Shown here: positions 1 through 10,554 of the stretch, one piece after another | Position numbering within the stretch: the first letter of the stretch is position 1 | Layout: every line of letters begins with the position of its first letter | Assembly (NCBI GenBank): GCA_946415645.1 | Contig: CAMKTJ010000003.1 | Location: forward strand, 51,561-115,560 | Length of the DNA: 64,000 nucleotides | Direction: 5' to 3' | DNA from: an uncultured Prevotellaceae bacterium | GTDB taxonomy: Bacteria; Bacteroidota; Bacteroidia; Bacteroidales; Bacteroidaceae | Notes under the pieces: generated by a model | Told to the model about the DNA's origin: nothing | What the model saw: the letters and a program-made list of their open reading frames with translations, nothing else | Databases searched by the model: none | Made by a program: the position numbers and the translations under genes

Positions 1-1268
1 TTGATGACATGGGAATCGGCGATGTCAGCTGTTTCGGGGGCTCTTATACACCGACTCCCAATATCGACCGTCTGGCTCAGCAGGGACTTTCCTTTACGCA
101 GTATTATTCTGCTGCTCCGGTCAGTTCCCCGTCACGATGCGGCCTTATCACCGGCCAATACCCTCTGGAACATGGAATAAACACCTTCATGGATACCAGA
201 GCAGCCAACAGAAGAGTTGAGCAGCTGGACTACCTGAATCCCACTGCCCCCAGCATTGCCAGAGCTTTTCAGCAAGCCGGCTATGCTACGGCACACATCG
301 GGAAATGGCATTTGGGCGGTGGCAGGGATGTGACAGACGCACCCGGATTTGAGAACTATGGGTACGATGAGCATGTCTCTACCTACGAGAGTCCTGATCC
401 AGACCCTGTCATTACATCAAGGAATTGGATATGGGCTAACACGGACAGTATCAAGCGATGGAACAGAACCGCTTATTTTGTAGATAAGAGTCTTGAGTTC
501 ATCCGCCGGCAGAACGGTAAGCCTTTCTTCCTGAACCTATGGCCTGATGACATGCATACACCCTGGGTTCCTGAGGTATTTGCTGAAATACGCGAAAAAT
601 GGGAGAAAGAGGATGCCTTTGAACCCGTATTGAAGGAGATGGATGCTCAATTGGGACGTTTCCTTTCAGAACTGGACAAAATGGGACTCTCAGAAAACAC
701 TATCGTAATCTTCACCAGTGACAACGGCCCTGCACCCAGTTTCATGCAACGTCGCACCCTGGGTATGCGCGGCGCCAAGAACAGTCTCTACGAAGGTGGT
801 ATCAATATGCCATTTATTATCCGCTGGCCCGCTAAAATTCAGGCTGGAGAACGTAATGAATCTTCGATTGTAAGTGCCATGGACCTCTATCCATCGCTCT
901 GCAAGATGGCTGGCATATCCGTCGAGAAGGGATACAAGAGTCGAGGTGAGGATATGTCGCGCCAACTCCTGGGAAACAACAAGAAGAGTCGTAAGACTGA
1001 CCTGATGTGGGACTTTGGGCGGAACAAGAGTTTCAACTTCCCAGGGAAGAAGGATAACAGAAGTCCGCATCTGGCCATTCGTAGCGGTAGATGGAAACTA
1101 CTCTGCAACGACAATTGCACAGACATGGAGCTCTACGATCTTGAAACTGATCGTAACGAAACCACTAATCTGGCCAGCCAGAACCCACGTCTTGCCCGCA
1201 AATTAGCAGAGAAAGTGTGTGCATGGTATGAAAGGAACAGATTACAGATCAGAGTCGTTGAAGATTGA
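1..1268 (+). CDS. Sulfatase, 5' truncated by the window edge; S-type active site (SSPSR)
   Basis: DDMGIGDVSCFG...NIDRLAQQG...SSPSRCGLITGQYP...GKWHLGG...FTSDNGP motifs; frame is open to base 1. Confidence 0.9.
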   Translation, partial: DDMGIGDVSCFGGSYTPTPNIDRLAQQGLSFTQYYSAAPVSSPSRCGLITGQYPLEHGINTFMDTRAANRRVEQLDYLNPTAPSIARAFQQAGYATAHIGKWHLGGGRDVTDAPGFENYGYDEHVSTYESPDPDPVITSRNWIWANTDSIKRWNRTAYFVDKSLEFIRRQNGKPFFLNLWPDDMHTPWVPEVFAEIREKWEKEDAFEPVLKEMDAQLGRFLSELDKMGLSENTIVIFTSDNGPAPSFMQRRTLGMRGAKNSLYEGGINMPFIIRWPAKIQAGERNESSIVSAMDLYPSLCKMAGISVEKGYKSRGEDMSRQLLGNNKKSRKTDLMWDFGRNKSFNFPGKKDNRSPHLAIRSGRWKLLCNDNCTDMELYDLETDRNETTNLASQNPRLARKLAEKVCAWYERNRLQIRVVED

Positions 1269-1398
1269 AACTCCGTTTCGAGCCTGCTGTCGCAGCCTGT
1301 GACATTGAACATTGAACATACCGTTACTCCGGCCGGTTATTTAATGATTTCTAATTATAATAGTTAATAGTTGTAGTTTTTTCTCATTAGAGGAGACT

Positions 1399-1441
1399 TC
1401 CCTCTTTTGCTCGCGAGAGCCGAGGAGGGATTCTTTTTTTT
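1399..1441 (+). terminator. Rho-independent terminator after sulfatase
   Basis: TCCCTC-tttt-GCTC-gcga-GAGC-cgag-GAGGGA followed by a T run. Confidence 0.75.
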
Positions 1442-1448
1442 TACTTTA

Positions 1449-1580
1449 GGAGCAAGGGGCAAGTGGTGAGGGGCAAGAGGATAGTTCTACACATTAAGTT
1501 CATGATTCATAGTTCATAGTTGATTAACCACTGACCGCAAAAACATATCTCATGCCCCTTGCTCCTTGCCCCTTGCTCCA
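1449..1580. repeat. Heptanucleotide (7-nt) repeat cluster with inverted arms
   Basis: ggagcaaggggcaag (1449-1463) is the exact reverse complement of cttgccccttgctcc (1565-1579); ttcatag heptamers lie between. Confidence 0.8.
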
Positions 1581-1639
1581 AAAGTTGAGCTTGCGAAACT
1601 TAAATAAATTCCCATGATTTCTATGTCATTCCAGCAATT

Positions 1640-2353
1640 ATGAGTACATTTGCAAAAACAAATTTCGGAATGAATACTCTCAGTACTAATAGTTCTGATG
1701 ACACACGCAAACTGGTGCTGTTTGATTTGGATGGCACCTTGCTTGATACATTAGACGACCTCAGCCAGGCTGTTAACTATGCCATGCAACTGCGTGGCTT
1801 TCCGTTGCACACACATGATGAATACATGATGATGGTAGGAAACGGTGTACGCAATCTGGTAAAAAGGGCATTGCCCGAAGGTCACAAAGAGGACAATATG
1901 GTGGAAGAGGCCCTGAAGGACTTCAAGATATATTATACCGACCATATAGACGAGTACACCCAACCCTATGCAGGAATGCAGGAGTTACTGACTCAGCTGC
2001 ACAAAGATGGCGTGCTAATGGCTGTGGCCTCGAACAAATTTCAGGAGGGAACAGAACGTCTCATAAAGAAGTTCTTCCCCGACATACCCTTTGTGGCGAT
2101 TCTGGGCAACCGTCCTGGTTTCCCTCTAAAACCAGATCCTGAGATTGTTCAGGAGGTACTACAGAAGACTGGCATCCAAAAGGAAAACGCCCTGATGGTT
2201 GGTGATTCACAGACAGACATGCAGACAGCCCTGAATAGCGGCATACGTGGAATTGCTGTCAGCTGGGGCTACCGACCCATGAAAGGTATAGAAGGCCTGA
2301 CGGTTGTGGATACAGCAGAGGAGATTCTGAACATTGTAAGGAATAAAGACTAA
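1640..2353 (+). CDS. gph: HAD-family phosphoglycolate phosphatase-like hydrolase
   Basis: LVLFDLDGTLLDTLDD, KPDPEIV, MVGDSQTDMQTA HAD motifs. Confidence 0.85.
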   Translation: MSTFAKTNFGMNTLSTNSSDDTRKLVLFDLDGTLLDTLDDLSQAVNYAMQLRGFPLHTHDEYMMMVGNGVRNLVKRALPEGHKEDNMVEEALKDFKIYYTDHIDEYTQPYAGMQELLTQLHKDGVLMAVASNKFQEGTERLIKKFFPDIPFVAILGNRPGFPLKPDPEIVQEVLQKTGIQKENALMVGDSQTDMQTALNSGIRGIAVSWGYRPMKGIEGLTVVDTAEEILNIVRNKD

Positions 2354-2378
2354 AACTGAATTTGAGAGAGGAGAGAAC

Positions 2379-2840
2379 ATGATTAGAAAAGCAACCCCTA
2401 AAGATATCAAGCGCATCATAGATCTGCTGCATCAGGTAAATATGGTTCATCATGTGATACGCCCCGACCTGTTTAAGCCCTACACAACCAAATACAATGA
2501 GCAGGAACTGGAAACCCTGCTCAAGGATGGCAGCAAGCCCATCTTTGTCTATGATGACGGCGAGGTAAAAGGCTATGCTTTCTGTCAGGTTACAGAGGTC
2601 CGGGACAACCTACTGCTGCAAGACAACAAGACATTGTATATAGATGACATCTGTGTTGACGAGCAGGCACGCGGTCAGCATGTAGGCAAGGCACTATATG
2701 AACACGTCCATGAGTATGCCCGCTCCATAGGTTGCCACAACATCACCCTGAATGTATGGGAGGGTAACGACCCAGCCCTCAGTTTCTACAGAAAAATGGG
2801 TATGCAAGTGCAAAAAACAACCATGGAGATAATATTGTAG
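2379..2840 (+). CDS. GNAT family N-acetyltransferase
   Basis: DDICVDEQARGQHVGKALYEHV and NVWEGNDPALSFYRKMGM acetyltransferase motifs. Confidence 0.9.
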   Translation: MIRKATPKDIKRIIDLLHQVNMVHHVIRPDLFKPYTTKYNEQELETLLKDGSKPIFVYDDGEVKGYAFCQVTEVRDNLLLQDNKTLYIDDICVDEQARGQHVGKALYEHVHEYARSIGCHNITLNVWEGNDPALSFYRKMGMQVQKTTMEIIL

Positions 2841-2931
2841 CGCTGATGAGAATGCAATTTAGAATAAAAATGCTATTTTTGCATCCGTAACAATAAAACA
2901 CATTATAAGTGAGGTATTAGTTTATATTTCT

Positions 2932-3393
2932 ATGAAAAAATTGATGTTTGCCTTTGCAATGCTGGGAGTATTGCCAGGTTTTGCAAGTTCCTCTATAAGT
3001 ATTCGTCTAACGGATGGCACGGAGATTGTGTGCAGCCTTGCCAAAGAACCGCAAATGCAATTCGGTGACAAAACCATTACACTGACTTCGTTGCAGGGAA
3101 CAGTTGGGGAATGGAATTTCTCTGGCGTTGACTCTTGGCGTTTCTCGGATGCCCTGGATCCCGATGAAGAAGATGCCATAGACAAGCAGAAAGACAGCGC
3201 CAGGATGAAGATAGAAGATGGTAAGGTAACCGTTGCCGGAGACAAAGTTGCCATCTATGATACAGAAGGACGGATGGTAACTCCCAGACTGAGAACCAAC
3301 GCCGGCAGTACCACAGTCAGCCTGAAAGGATTAGCCAAAGGAACCTACCTGCTGAAGTCAGGCAACAGCTGCGTTAAATTTGTTGTGAAATAA
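2932..3393 (+). CDS. Secreted hypothetical protein with T9SS-like C-terminal domain
   Basis: N-terminal signal peptide; C-terminus VAIYDTEGRMVTPRL...GLAKGTYLLKSGNSCVKFVVK. Confidence 0.65.
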   Translation: MKKLMFAFAMLGVLPGFASSSISIRLTDGTEIVCSLAKEPQMQFGDKTITLTSLQGTVGEWNFSGVDSWRFSDALDPDEEDAIDKQKDSARMKIEDGKVTVAGDKVAIYDTEGRMVTPRLRTNAGSTTVSLKGLAKGTYLLKSGNSCVKFVVK

Positions 3394-3395
3394 AT

Positions 3396-5342
3396 ATGCA
3401 AAGCAAATATAAGGTCCTGATAGCATGGTGTATGTTCCTGGTTGCAAGCAGCAACTGGGCACAGCATAATGTCTATATCAACCAGAATGTTAACGGACAC
3501 AACCGGATGCGCATCGTCAACGGCATTGAGAAGATGGCATTCGGCACTGACAGTATGAGGGCTTGGGACAGCAATGCCAGAAGCTACACCATAGACGCAG
3601 CCTCTGTAGGGACAATGGCATTCCGCGAGAAAGATACTTGGCTGCTAAAGGTGCTGCCTGAGAAGTACTGGGCAGACTTTGACTATGACATAGACTTTGA
3701 GGAAACTGACAAACAGCGCATAACGGCAGAGCCCGAGGTTACAGACCCCAAGAGTGTACAGTATGATGATTTTCTGACTCATAGCATTTGGAGCAAGACC
3801 GTAAACATAGCCTACAACGGGAATGAAGTGAGTATTACAGGCGATACGGACTCTCTTGTCGTTACCAAGGAAGGAGCGCACCTGACCATTCAGACAAGTG
3901 CCGTTGGAATAAAATACATCCTTACGGGCAACAGCAGTGATGCCAGCTTTAAACTGTATAGCGAGCGCAAGGCTTGTCTGGTGCTGAACGGACTCAGCCT
4001 GACCAATCCCCAGGGACCCGTCATCAACAGTCAGCTGAAAAGGCGCTTGTTTATCGACCTCCCTGCCAACACCGTCAACATCCTTACAGATGGTTACTCA
4101 TACAGCAAAGTGAAAGGCGAAGACCAACGTGGCTGTATCTTTGCCGAAGGTAAGATATGCATCTCGGGTGAAGGACAGTTGTGTGTGAATGCCAACAAGA
4201 AAGGCGGCATTGCCTCGGACGACTATGTTCACCTGCTGGGTGGATTCGTTCATGTCAACGCTTATGCCCAGAAGGGGAAAGCCATATACGGCAAGGACAA
4301 TGTAATCGTTGGCGGTGGCGTTCTCAGAACCTATTCCGAGGGTGATGCCAGCAAGGGCATTTGCTCCGACTCCCTGCTGTGGATGAAAGGCGGTGTGATA
4401 AAGGCTATCACCACGGGCGATGCCGTATATGACGATACCGAGGAGGACTATAGTTCCTGCTGCGCCCTGAAAAGTGAATGGGACATGAACATCACAGGTG
4501 GCCAGATATACTGCCTATCGACAGGAACAGGTGGCAAGGGCATCAGTGCCGGTCATTCTGAGGTGGTCAGCGAAACCAAGACCAACTATCTGGGCACCCT
4601 GACCATTGCCGATGCCGACATCTACGTCCGCACCAGTGGCAAACGTATCCCCGAGGAGAAAACAGAGGATGACCACGGACAGAAGATAGAGGCAGCAGCC
4701 TCTCCCAAGGGAATGAAGTCGGCAGGTAAGATGACAATCAACTCGGGCAATGTATATGTAAGATGCTCTGGTGGCGCAGCTGCTGAAGGTATCGAGTCAA
4801 AGAAAGAGATTTACATCAATGGCGGCAAGGTACGCAGCTACAGCGTTGACGATGGCATGAATGCCGAGGGGTGCTACATCAAGGGTGGTGATGTTATGAT
4901 ATGCAGCACAGAGAATGACGGATTCGATGTCAGCTTCCTGTATCTGTATGACGGCTTGCTTTATACCATTGGTGGAGATATAGACCAAATGGGCCTTGAT
5001 ACCGACGGTAAGACCTTCAAGGTGATGAATGGCGAGCTTGTAAGTCTTGGCGCCCGCAACTGCCAACCCTACGAATCCAGCGAACAAGCCAGTGTGTTGT
5101 GTTATGTAAAGGGGAAGAGCATCAGCTATCTGGCACTGGCAGATGCCGATGGCAATATCATCAAGGCCATTCCCACGCCCGACACCTACAGATGTGTCAG
5201 TGCACTGTTCTCTCTGAGCTGTCTGCAAGTGGGAAACAGATACAAGATTCTCAGCTTCGAGAAGTCGCTAAGCGACACTCCCGTAACGGAATACGACTTT
5301 ACATTAGAGAAGATGTCAATACAACTGGGAAACTTTAGGTGA
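3396..5342 (+). CDS. Secreted carbohydrate-binding domain-containing protein (DUF4353-like beta repeats)
   Basis: Signal peptide; repeated ITGG/INGG/IKGG-type beta-helix strands. Confidence 0.65.
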   Translation: MQSKYKVLIAWCMFLVASSNWAQHNVYINQNVNGHNRMRIVNGIEKMAFGTDSMRAWDSNARSYTIDAASVGTMAFREKDTWLLKVLPEKYWADFDYDIDFEETDKQRITAEPEVTDPKSVQYDDFLTHSIWSKTVNIAYNGNEVSITGDTDSLVVTKEGAHLTIQTSAVGIKYILTGNSSDASFKLYSERKACLVLNGLSLTNPQGPVINSQLKRRLFIDLPANTVNILTDGYSYSKVKGEDQRGCIFAEGKICISGEGQLCVNANKKGGIASDDYVHLLGGFVHVNAYAQKGKAIYGKDNVIVGGGVLRTYSEGDASKGICSDSLLWMKGGVIKAITTGDAVYDDTEEDYSSCCALKSEWDMNITGGQIYCLSTGTGGKGISAGHSEVVSETKTNYLGTLTIADADIYVRTSGKRIPEEKTEDDHGQKIEAAASPKGMKSAGKMTINSGNVYVRCSGGAAAEGIESKKEIYINGGKVRSYSVDDGMNAEGCYIKGGDVMICSTENDGFDVSFLYLYDGLLYTIGGDIDQMGLDTDGKTFKVMNGELVSLGARNCQPYESSEQASVLCYVKGKSISYLALADADGNIIKAIPTPDTYRCVSALFSLSCLQVGNRYKILSFEKSLSDTPVTEYDFTLEKMSIQLGNFR

Positions 5343-5365
5343 AGACTTAATTCATAATTCATAAA

Positions 5366-8300
5366 TTGAAAAAGATAATTATCATAACGTGGATGGTGTT
5401 GTTTTCGTTCTTGGGAGCGAAAGCACAACGTGATTGCGGACTGTGGTTGAACGAGATACCTCTGGTTGCCGACACAGCAGCCAATACTATATATGCTACA
5501 ATAGAACCCAGAGTAAGTCATGAACTGAAGGGAACATTCCGCTGGGACGAGAAAAGATATATTAGCATTAAAATGAACGATGTGGTATTGGTAAATGGAG
5601 AGCAAGGCAATGTGGACATATCTGATTGGACAGTAAACGGCCATAACACGCTGACCATTGACTATGATACCAAGCAGTGGACACTGGTCTTCAGCACCCT
5701 GCCCTTTATAGTTATAGACTGTCCGTTGGAGGAGATGTCCGCCAATTACTCCATTTCCAAGGACAACGAGAACCATACCAGGAAATACCCTGGCTACCTG
5801 AGCGTCATAGATGCCCGCTGCCGTACCAAGCAGAAGGAGTCACAGATCGAGGGATTGGCATGTTTCAACTCTGACATAATGATTCGTCCACGTGGTGCCA
5901 CATCTGGTTCCAAAGCCAAGAAGAGCTTCAACATAGAACTGATAAAGGATGGCGAGAGTCAGGATGTTCACTTGCTGGGCTACCGCAAGGATGACGACTG
6001 GATTCTGGCATCTGAATATACCGACTACAGTCGTATGCGTAACCGTGTAATGATGGACCTGTGGACTGCCGTCGATAAACTGCCATACGAGACAGACAAC
6101 CGCTACCAGTGCAACGGTACACAGGGCGAGTTCGTAGAGGTATTTGTGAATGGCAGCTATTATGGTCTGATGTGCTTTACGGACAAGATTGATCGTAAGA
6201 AGCTGAACCTGAAGAAAACCAAGGAAGCCACCGACACAACACCAGAGGTAAAGAGAGGCTTGCTGTGGAAAGCTATCTGGGAATGTGGCGAGACCTACCT
6301 TTCCAGCTACACAGACAAGCCTGCCAACGACTCCTTCCTGTGGCCTTATATCGAATCCAAAAAATCCTATGGCTGGGAGCAGAAATACCCCGACGATACC
6401 ATCAGTCAGGCCTTCTTCGACCCCATTTGCGATATCATTGATTATATGCGGACAGGCAACACCGACTTCAATACTAATTACACGGATAAGCTTTACGAGC
6501 AGAATGTAATTGATTTCATTCTTTTCATTCAGGCTTTCCAATTGCTCGACAACCAGAAGAAGAACTACTATCTGAGTGTACGCAACTGGGAAAAGGAAGC
6601 CAAGTACCTGTTTACCCTCTGGGATTTGGATGGCTCCATCGGAAGGTATGCTGGAGGTGACGAGACCGGTCGGGACATCAAGCAGATGGCATGGGGCGAG
6701 AAATTGGGTTACCACCATATGATACACCGTTTCAAAGCCAAGAATATCCGTCCCGACGACTTTGCCACCAAGATGAACAATCGCTGGCAATACCTCTCTA
6801 CCCATCAATTGTCGCTCCAGAATGTCAGGGCCATCATGGAGAAGTACGCCAACCTGTTTGCAACCTCCGGAGCATGGGAACGCGAGAGGGCACGATGGCT
6901 TCCGACCTATAAGAACAGCAAGAAGATTGCCGCAACACCTCAGGAAGAGGTAGAGTATATGATGTCGTTCCTGGAGGACAACTACGCCATCTTCAATCAG
7001 GAAATGGCTTCTGCAACATGGCCCCACGACGAATATAACGAAGCGGAATACGCCAAGGAGATTACTCCGTCAGCCCTTTATATTATAGGTAATGACGTAA
7101 CATCCCAGCACGAGGACAACACTGTTACGCTGCCTGGCACCGTTCAACAGGAGTTCTCAGACGGTATCTCCACCATAGACTACAAGGATGGCATGATGAC
7201 CGTGACACGCGAGGATGCCGTGCACGAATATCCTATAGACGGGATAAAGGAAGTCAAGACTAAACATGCGGGCATCTACCCCACCCCTGCCTTTATCCCC
7301 GACAGCCTGAAGCATTTCTTCAATTTTGAAACCCGCTATGCACCCAGTCAATGCTCAATGCTCAACGCCGAAGGGGTCGCGAGCTGGAAGCGAGAACGAA
7401 GTGGCAATGGTCAATGTTCAATGGTCAATGTTCAACGTATCATAGACATCCAGTTTAGCGATGGTTATGCCAAGGTCAACGGCAATCTCACTGGCATAAA
7501 TGTTGATGTTAACGGTGATTCCATTTCCTTGGCAACAGAATTAGAGGGTGTAGAGTTGCTGATTAGCGGAAAGTCCGAAAATGGACGAATCAGCCTGAAC
7601 AGTCTGCACCCCTGCAAACTGGCGGCTGCAGAGCCTGGTACTATGCTGTCCAGCATCACCGCTAATTGCAATCTGACCATCAACACCCACTATGCACTGA
7701 ATTTCTACAATGAGGCGTTCAATGGCAAATGTATCGGAACATCAGGCGATGTAACCATCGAGGATGGCAGCCTTTACTTCCTGCTGACAGGTAGCGGCAC
7801 ACTCACTGATGCCGACTTCCTGAACAACCCTACTCTGGGTGCACGTGCCGTGATGGCTAACAATATCAACATCAATGGCGGACAACTCTTCATCAAGACC
7901 CTTGGACATAATGGTGCCGTGGGACTTGCAGCAGCCAAGAATATAACCATCAATGGTGGCAACTACTACATAGCCACCTATGACGACCCCCTCAAGGCTG
8001 GTTCATCAGTGAACGTGAACGGTGGCTTTACCTTTACATCCAGTCTTACTAACGACGGGCTGGATTCCAAGGGCGACCTGTTCGTCAATGGGGGCATCAT
8101 CAGTACATATAGTCCCGAGGGCGCTGAGGCAGCCTTTGACGTGAACCATTTCTATTGCAACGGGGGGACGGTCATCGGAGTCGGCTATAAGAGCGACCAG
8201 CCCATGGCTGACAAATCTACGCAGGCTTACTTCCGCCTTTATAAGAATAAGGATGTAAAGCGATATGTCAAGATTGCAGATGCCGAGGGTAATGAACTAG

Positions 8301-8440
8301 CCGTGATAGAGACACCATCCTACCCTACACTAACCATCCTCTATTCATCTCCCCTGCTTCAGAAGGGAAACACCTACACCCTCTTCACGGGTGACACACC
8401 AGAAAACCTTATACAACTAACCACCATAAAAGCAGAATAA
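5366..8440 (+). CDS. CotH-like kinase domain protein with C-terminal beta-helix (DUF4353-like); TTG start
   Basis: MIRPRGATSGSKAKKSFNIEL, YLFTLWDLDGSIGRYAGG CotH-type motifs; C-terminal NINGGQL/TINGGNY repeats. Confidence 0.75.
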   Translation: MKKIIIITWMVLFSFLGAKAQRDCGLWLNEIPLVADTAANTIYATIEPRVSHELKGTFRWDEKRYISIKMNDVVLVNGEQGNVDISDWTVNGHNTLTIDYDTKQWTLVFSTLPFIVIDCPLEEMSANYSISKDNENHTRKYPGYLSVIDARCRTKQKESQIEGLACFNSDIMIRPRGATSGSKAKKSFNIELIKDGESQDVHLLGYRKDDDWILASEYTDYSRMRNRVMMDLWTAVDKLPYETDNRYQCNGTQGEFVEVFVNGSYYGLMCFTDKIDRKKLNLKKTKEATDTTPEVKRGLLWKAIWECGETYLSSYTDKPANDSFLWPYIESKKSYGWEQKYPDDTISQAFFDPICDIIDYMRTGNTDFNTNYTDKLYEQNVIDFILFIQAFQLLDNQKKNYYLSVRNWEKEAKYLFTLWDLDGSIGRYAGGDETGRDIKQMAWGEKLGYHHMIHRFKAKNIRPDDFATKMNNRWQYLSTHQLSLQNVRAIMEKYANLFATSGAWERERARWLPTYKNSKKIAATPQEEVEYMMSFLEDNYAIFNQEMASATWPHDEYNEAEYAKEITPSALYIIGNDVTSQHEDNTVTLPGTVQQEFSDGISTIDYKDGMMTVTREDAVHEYPIDGIKEVKTKHAGIYPTPAFIPDSLKHFFNFETRYAPSQCSMLNAEGVASWKRERSGNGQCSMVNVQRIIDIQFSDGYAKVNGNLTGINVDVNGDSISLATELEGVELLISGKSENGRISLNSLHPCKLAAAEPGTMLSSITANCNLTINTHYALNFYNEAFNGKCIGTSGDVTIEDGSLYFLLTGSGTLTDADFLNNPTLGARAVMANNININGGQLFIKTLGHNGAVGLAAAKNITINGGNYYIATYDDPLKAGSSVNVNGGFTFTSSLTNDGLDSKGDLFVNGGIISTYSPEGAEAAFDVNHFYCNGGTVIGVGYKSDQPMADKSTQAYFRLYKNKDVKRYVKIADAEGNELAVIETPSYPTLTILYSSPLLQKGNTYTLFTGDTPENLIQLTTIKAE

Positions 8441-9633
8441 TGAAGAAAAAAGTTCGCTTATCAATATTCGTTATCTCCCTGCTGACAGGCATTTGCACTA
8501 TGTCAGCACAGAGCATAGACCGTAATCATCTCAGCATCAGTGCCGATGGCAGATACAGTCATGTACTGAATGGGCATAACATCTACTCCAACCTGATAGA
8601 CACCCATAACTACGGTATCTTCGATACCAAAATCGGGCTGTCCACCCTGCCTAAGGACGGTAATTGGTTCGAGCGGGCTTTCAACTATCCAACATTCGGC
8701 ATAGGACTCTCTTATGCCAGAATGGGAGCATTGAATTTCAAGAACGACTCCCGTCTGGGTGATATCATTAACCTGTACGGCTTTGCCGAGTTCAATCTGG
8801 TGCGTACCAGGCAATTCAAGGCAGGTCCGCTAATAGAACTGGGTATGGCATATTCAAGTCAGAATTACGACTACTACACGAACCCCAAGAACCTCTACAT
8901 AGGCTCTAAGGTCTTTGCCATGTTAGGAGCAGGTCTGCAGGCCGAGTGGATGTTCACCCCACAATGGGCGCTACAAGCAGGTTTCTATCTGACGCATCAC
9001 TCCAATGGAATGTTCCGTTCTCCCAATCAGGGTATCAACGAGATGGCAGTAAGTTTAGGCGTCCGTCATTACCTGGGACAGAAAGCATATGAGCCTAAGA
9101 GAGCAGAAGCACCCCAGAAGCCCGAGTACGCCAAGGGTATACAATACAACCTCTTTGCCGCTGCCGGCGTACATAGCTGTCCGATAGAGCTTGACGGGAT
9201 TCTTGCCTCTGATGACCCGGCACGTACCCCTCCTGCGCGTTTCCGCGGAGTAATGGGAACAGAAGCCGTCTGGCGTTATACCCCCGTCTTTGCAACCGGC
9301 ATTGGACTGGAGGCTGACTTAGACGCCAACAATTACAGGCAGACAGACCTATTGCTCAAAGGGCAGGAAGACCCTGACGGATATTCTCCCCTTCGCATCG
9401 GGGCATACCTGAAGCAGGAATTCTGGTACCGGCGTATCTCACTTCATATTGCCGCAGGTGTATATCTGTATAAGCGTTGCGGACTGACAGAGGACATCAG
9501 CCGCACCTTCGAGAAGATTGGCATACGCTATCACTTTGGTCAGCAGAGCGGACTATATGCCGGTCTCGACCTCCGCGCTCATCAGTTTGACCGTTCCTAC
9601 TCCGTAGAGTGGTCATTAGGTTACAGTTTATGA
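8440..9633 (+). CDS. Acyloxyacyl hydrolase / PagL-like lipid A 3-O-deacylase family outer membrane protein
   Basis: Signal peptide, beta-barrel pattern, FYLTHHSNG motif followed by LGVRHYL. Confidence 0.65.
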   Translation: MKKKVRLSIFVISLLTGICTMSAQSIDRNHLSISADGRYSHVLNGHNIYSNLIDTHNYGIFDTKIGLSTLPKDGNWFERAFNYPTFGIGLSYARMGALNFKNDSRLGDIINLYGFAEFNLVRTRQFKAGPLIELGMAYSSQNYDYYTNPKNLYIGSKVFAMLGAGLQAEWMFTPQWALQAGFYLTHHSNGMFRSPNQGINEMAVSLGVRHYLGQKAYEPKRAEAPQKPEYAKGIQYNLFAAAGVHSCPIELDGILASDDPARTPPARFRGVMGTEAVWRYTPVFATGIGLEADLDANNYRQTDLLLKGQEDPDGYSPLRIGAYLKQEFWYRRISLHIAAGVYLYKRCGLTEDISRTFEKIGIRYHFGQQSGLYAGLDLRAHQFDRSYSVEWSLGYSL

Positions 9634-9777
9634 TCCCCAACTCATATCAAAGCCTAAAATCTTAAAATGATTATCAACTTTTGTTAAATCTGACTGCAAT
9701 TTGAACTGACTTCTTCTGTTTATATCTATATTTGCAGAGGAAATAACTACAATTTACAATTCATAATCAATAATGTT

Positions 9778-10500
9778 ATGAAAGACATTCAGTTTAAGTA
9801 CATTGGCGAGGCAGTAGTCCTGGCCATAGGTCTCTTCCTGGCAGGAGGAGCCATCAAGAGTGGTATTGTTAAGTTCAAGGAGATGGACCGTACCGTCACA
9901 GCCAAGGGCTTGTGTGAGAAGGAAATGAAGGCAGACAAGGTTACGTGGCCGCTCAAGTTCAAGGAGTTGGGCAACGATCCTGCAGAACTATATGAGCGCA
10001 TCGAAGCAAACACCAAGACCGTGGTTGCCTTCCTGAAACAAAACAATCTGAGCGATGATGAAATCTCTGTGGCACCTCCCACTCTGGTTGACCAACAGGC
10101 CAATATGAGCTACAGCAGCGAGCAGGTACGTTACCGTTACAAGGCCAACTGCGTGGTAACCGTTGTCAGCAAGAACGTGGATCTGGTGCGCAAGCTCGTC
10201 ACTAAGCAGGCCGAGTTGATGCGCAAGGGTGTTACCATTGTAGGTAACGAGTATGACGAGGGTTCCTCTGTCAGCTACGAGTTCACTGGTCTGAACAAGA
10301 TCAAGCCCGAGATGATTGCCGAGGCTACCCGTAATGCCCGTAAGACTGCCGAGCAGTTTGCCGAGGATTCAGAAAGCGAGCTGGGCAAGATCAAGACAGC
10401 CGATCAGGGTCAGTTCAGCATCGAGGACCGCGACCAAAACACTCCCTGGCTCAAGAACATCCGCGTAGTAACAACCGTAGTTTACTATCTGGAAGACTAA
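9778..10500 (+). CDS. SIMPL domain-containing protein
   Basis: VTAKGLCEKEMKADKVTWPLKF...AEQFAEDSESELGKIKTADQGQFSIEDRD. Confidence 0.75.
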   Translation: MKDIQFKYIGEAVVLAIGLFLAGGAIKSGIVKFKEMDRTVTAKGLCEKEMKADKVTWPLKFKELGNDPAELYERIEANTKTVVAFLKQNNLSDDEISVAPPTLVDQQANMSYSSEQVRYRYKANCVVTVVSKNVDLVRKLVTKQAELMRKGVTIVGNEYDEGSSVSYEFTGLNKIKPEMIAEATRNARKTAEQFAEDSESELGKIKTADQGQFSIEDRDQNTPWLKNIRVVTTVVYYLED

Positions 10501-10554
10501 AATCACATATTTTGGGTATTGTGCAATCTATGGAATCACCGTACCTTTGCACCA

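Noticed and set aside
5840-7027. 395 aa minus-strand ORF
   Set aside because: Antisense to the CotH-like gene, no motifs, shadow of codon usage
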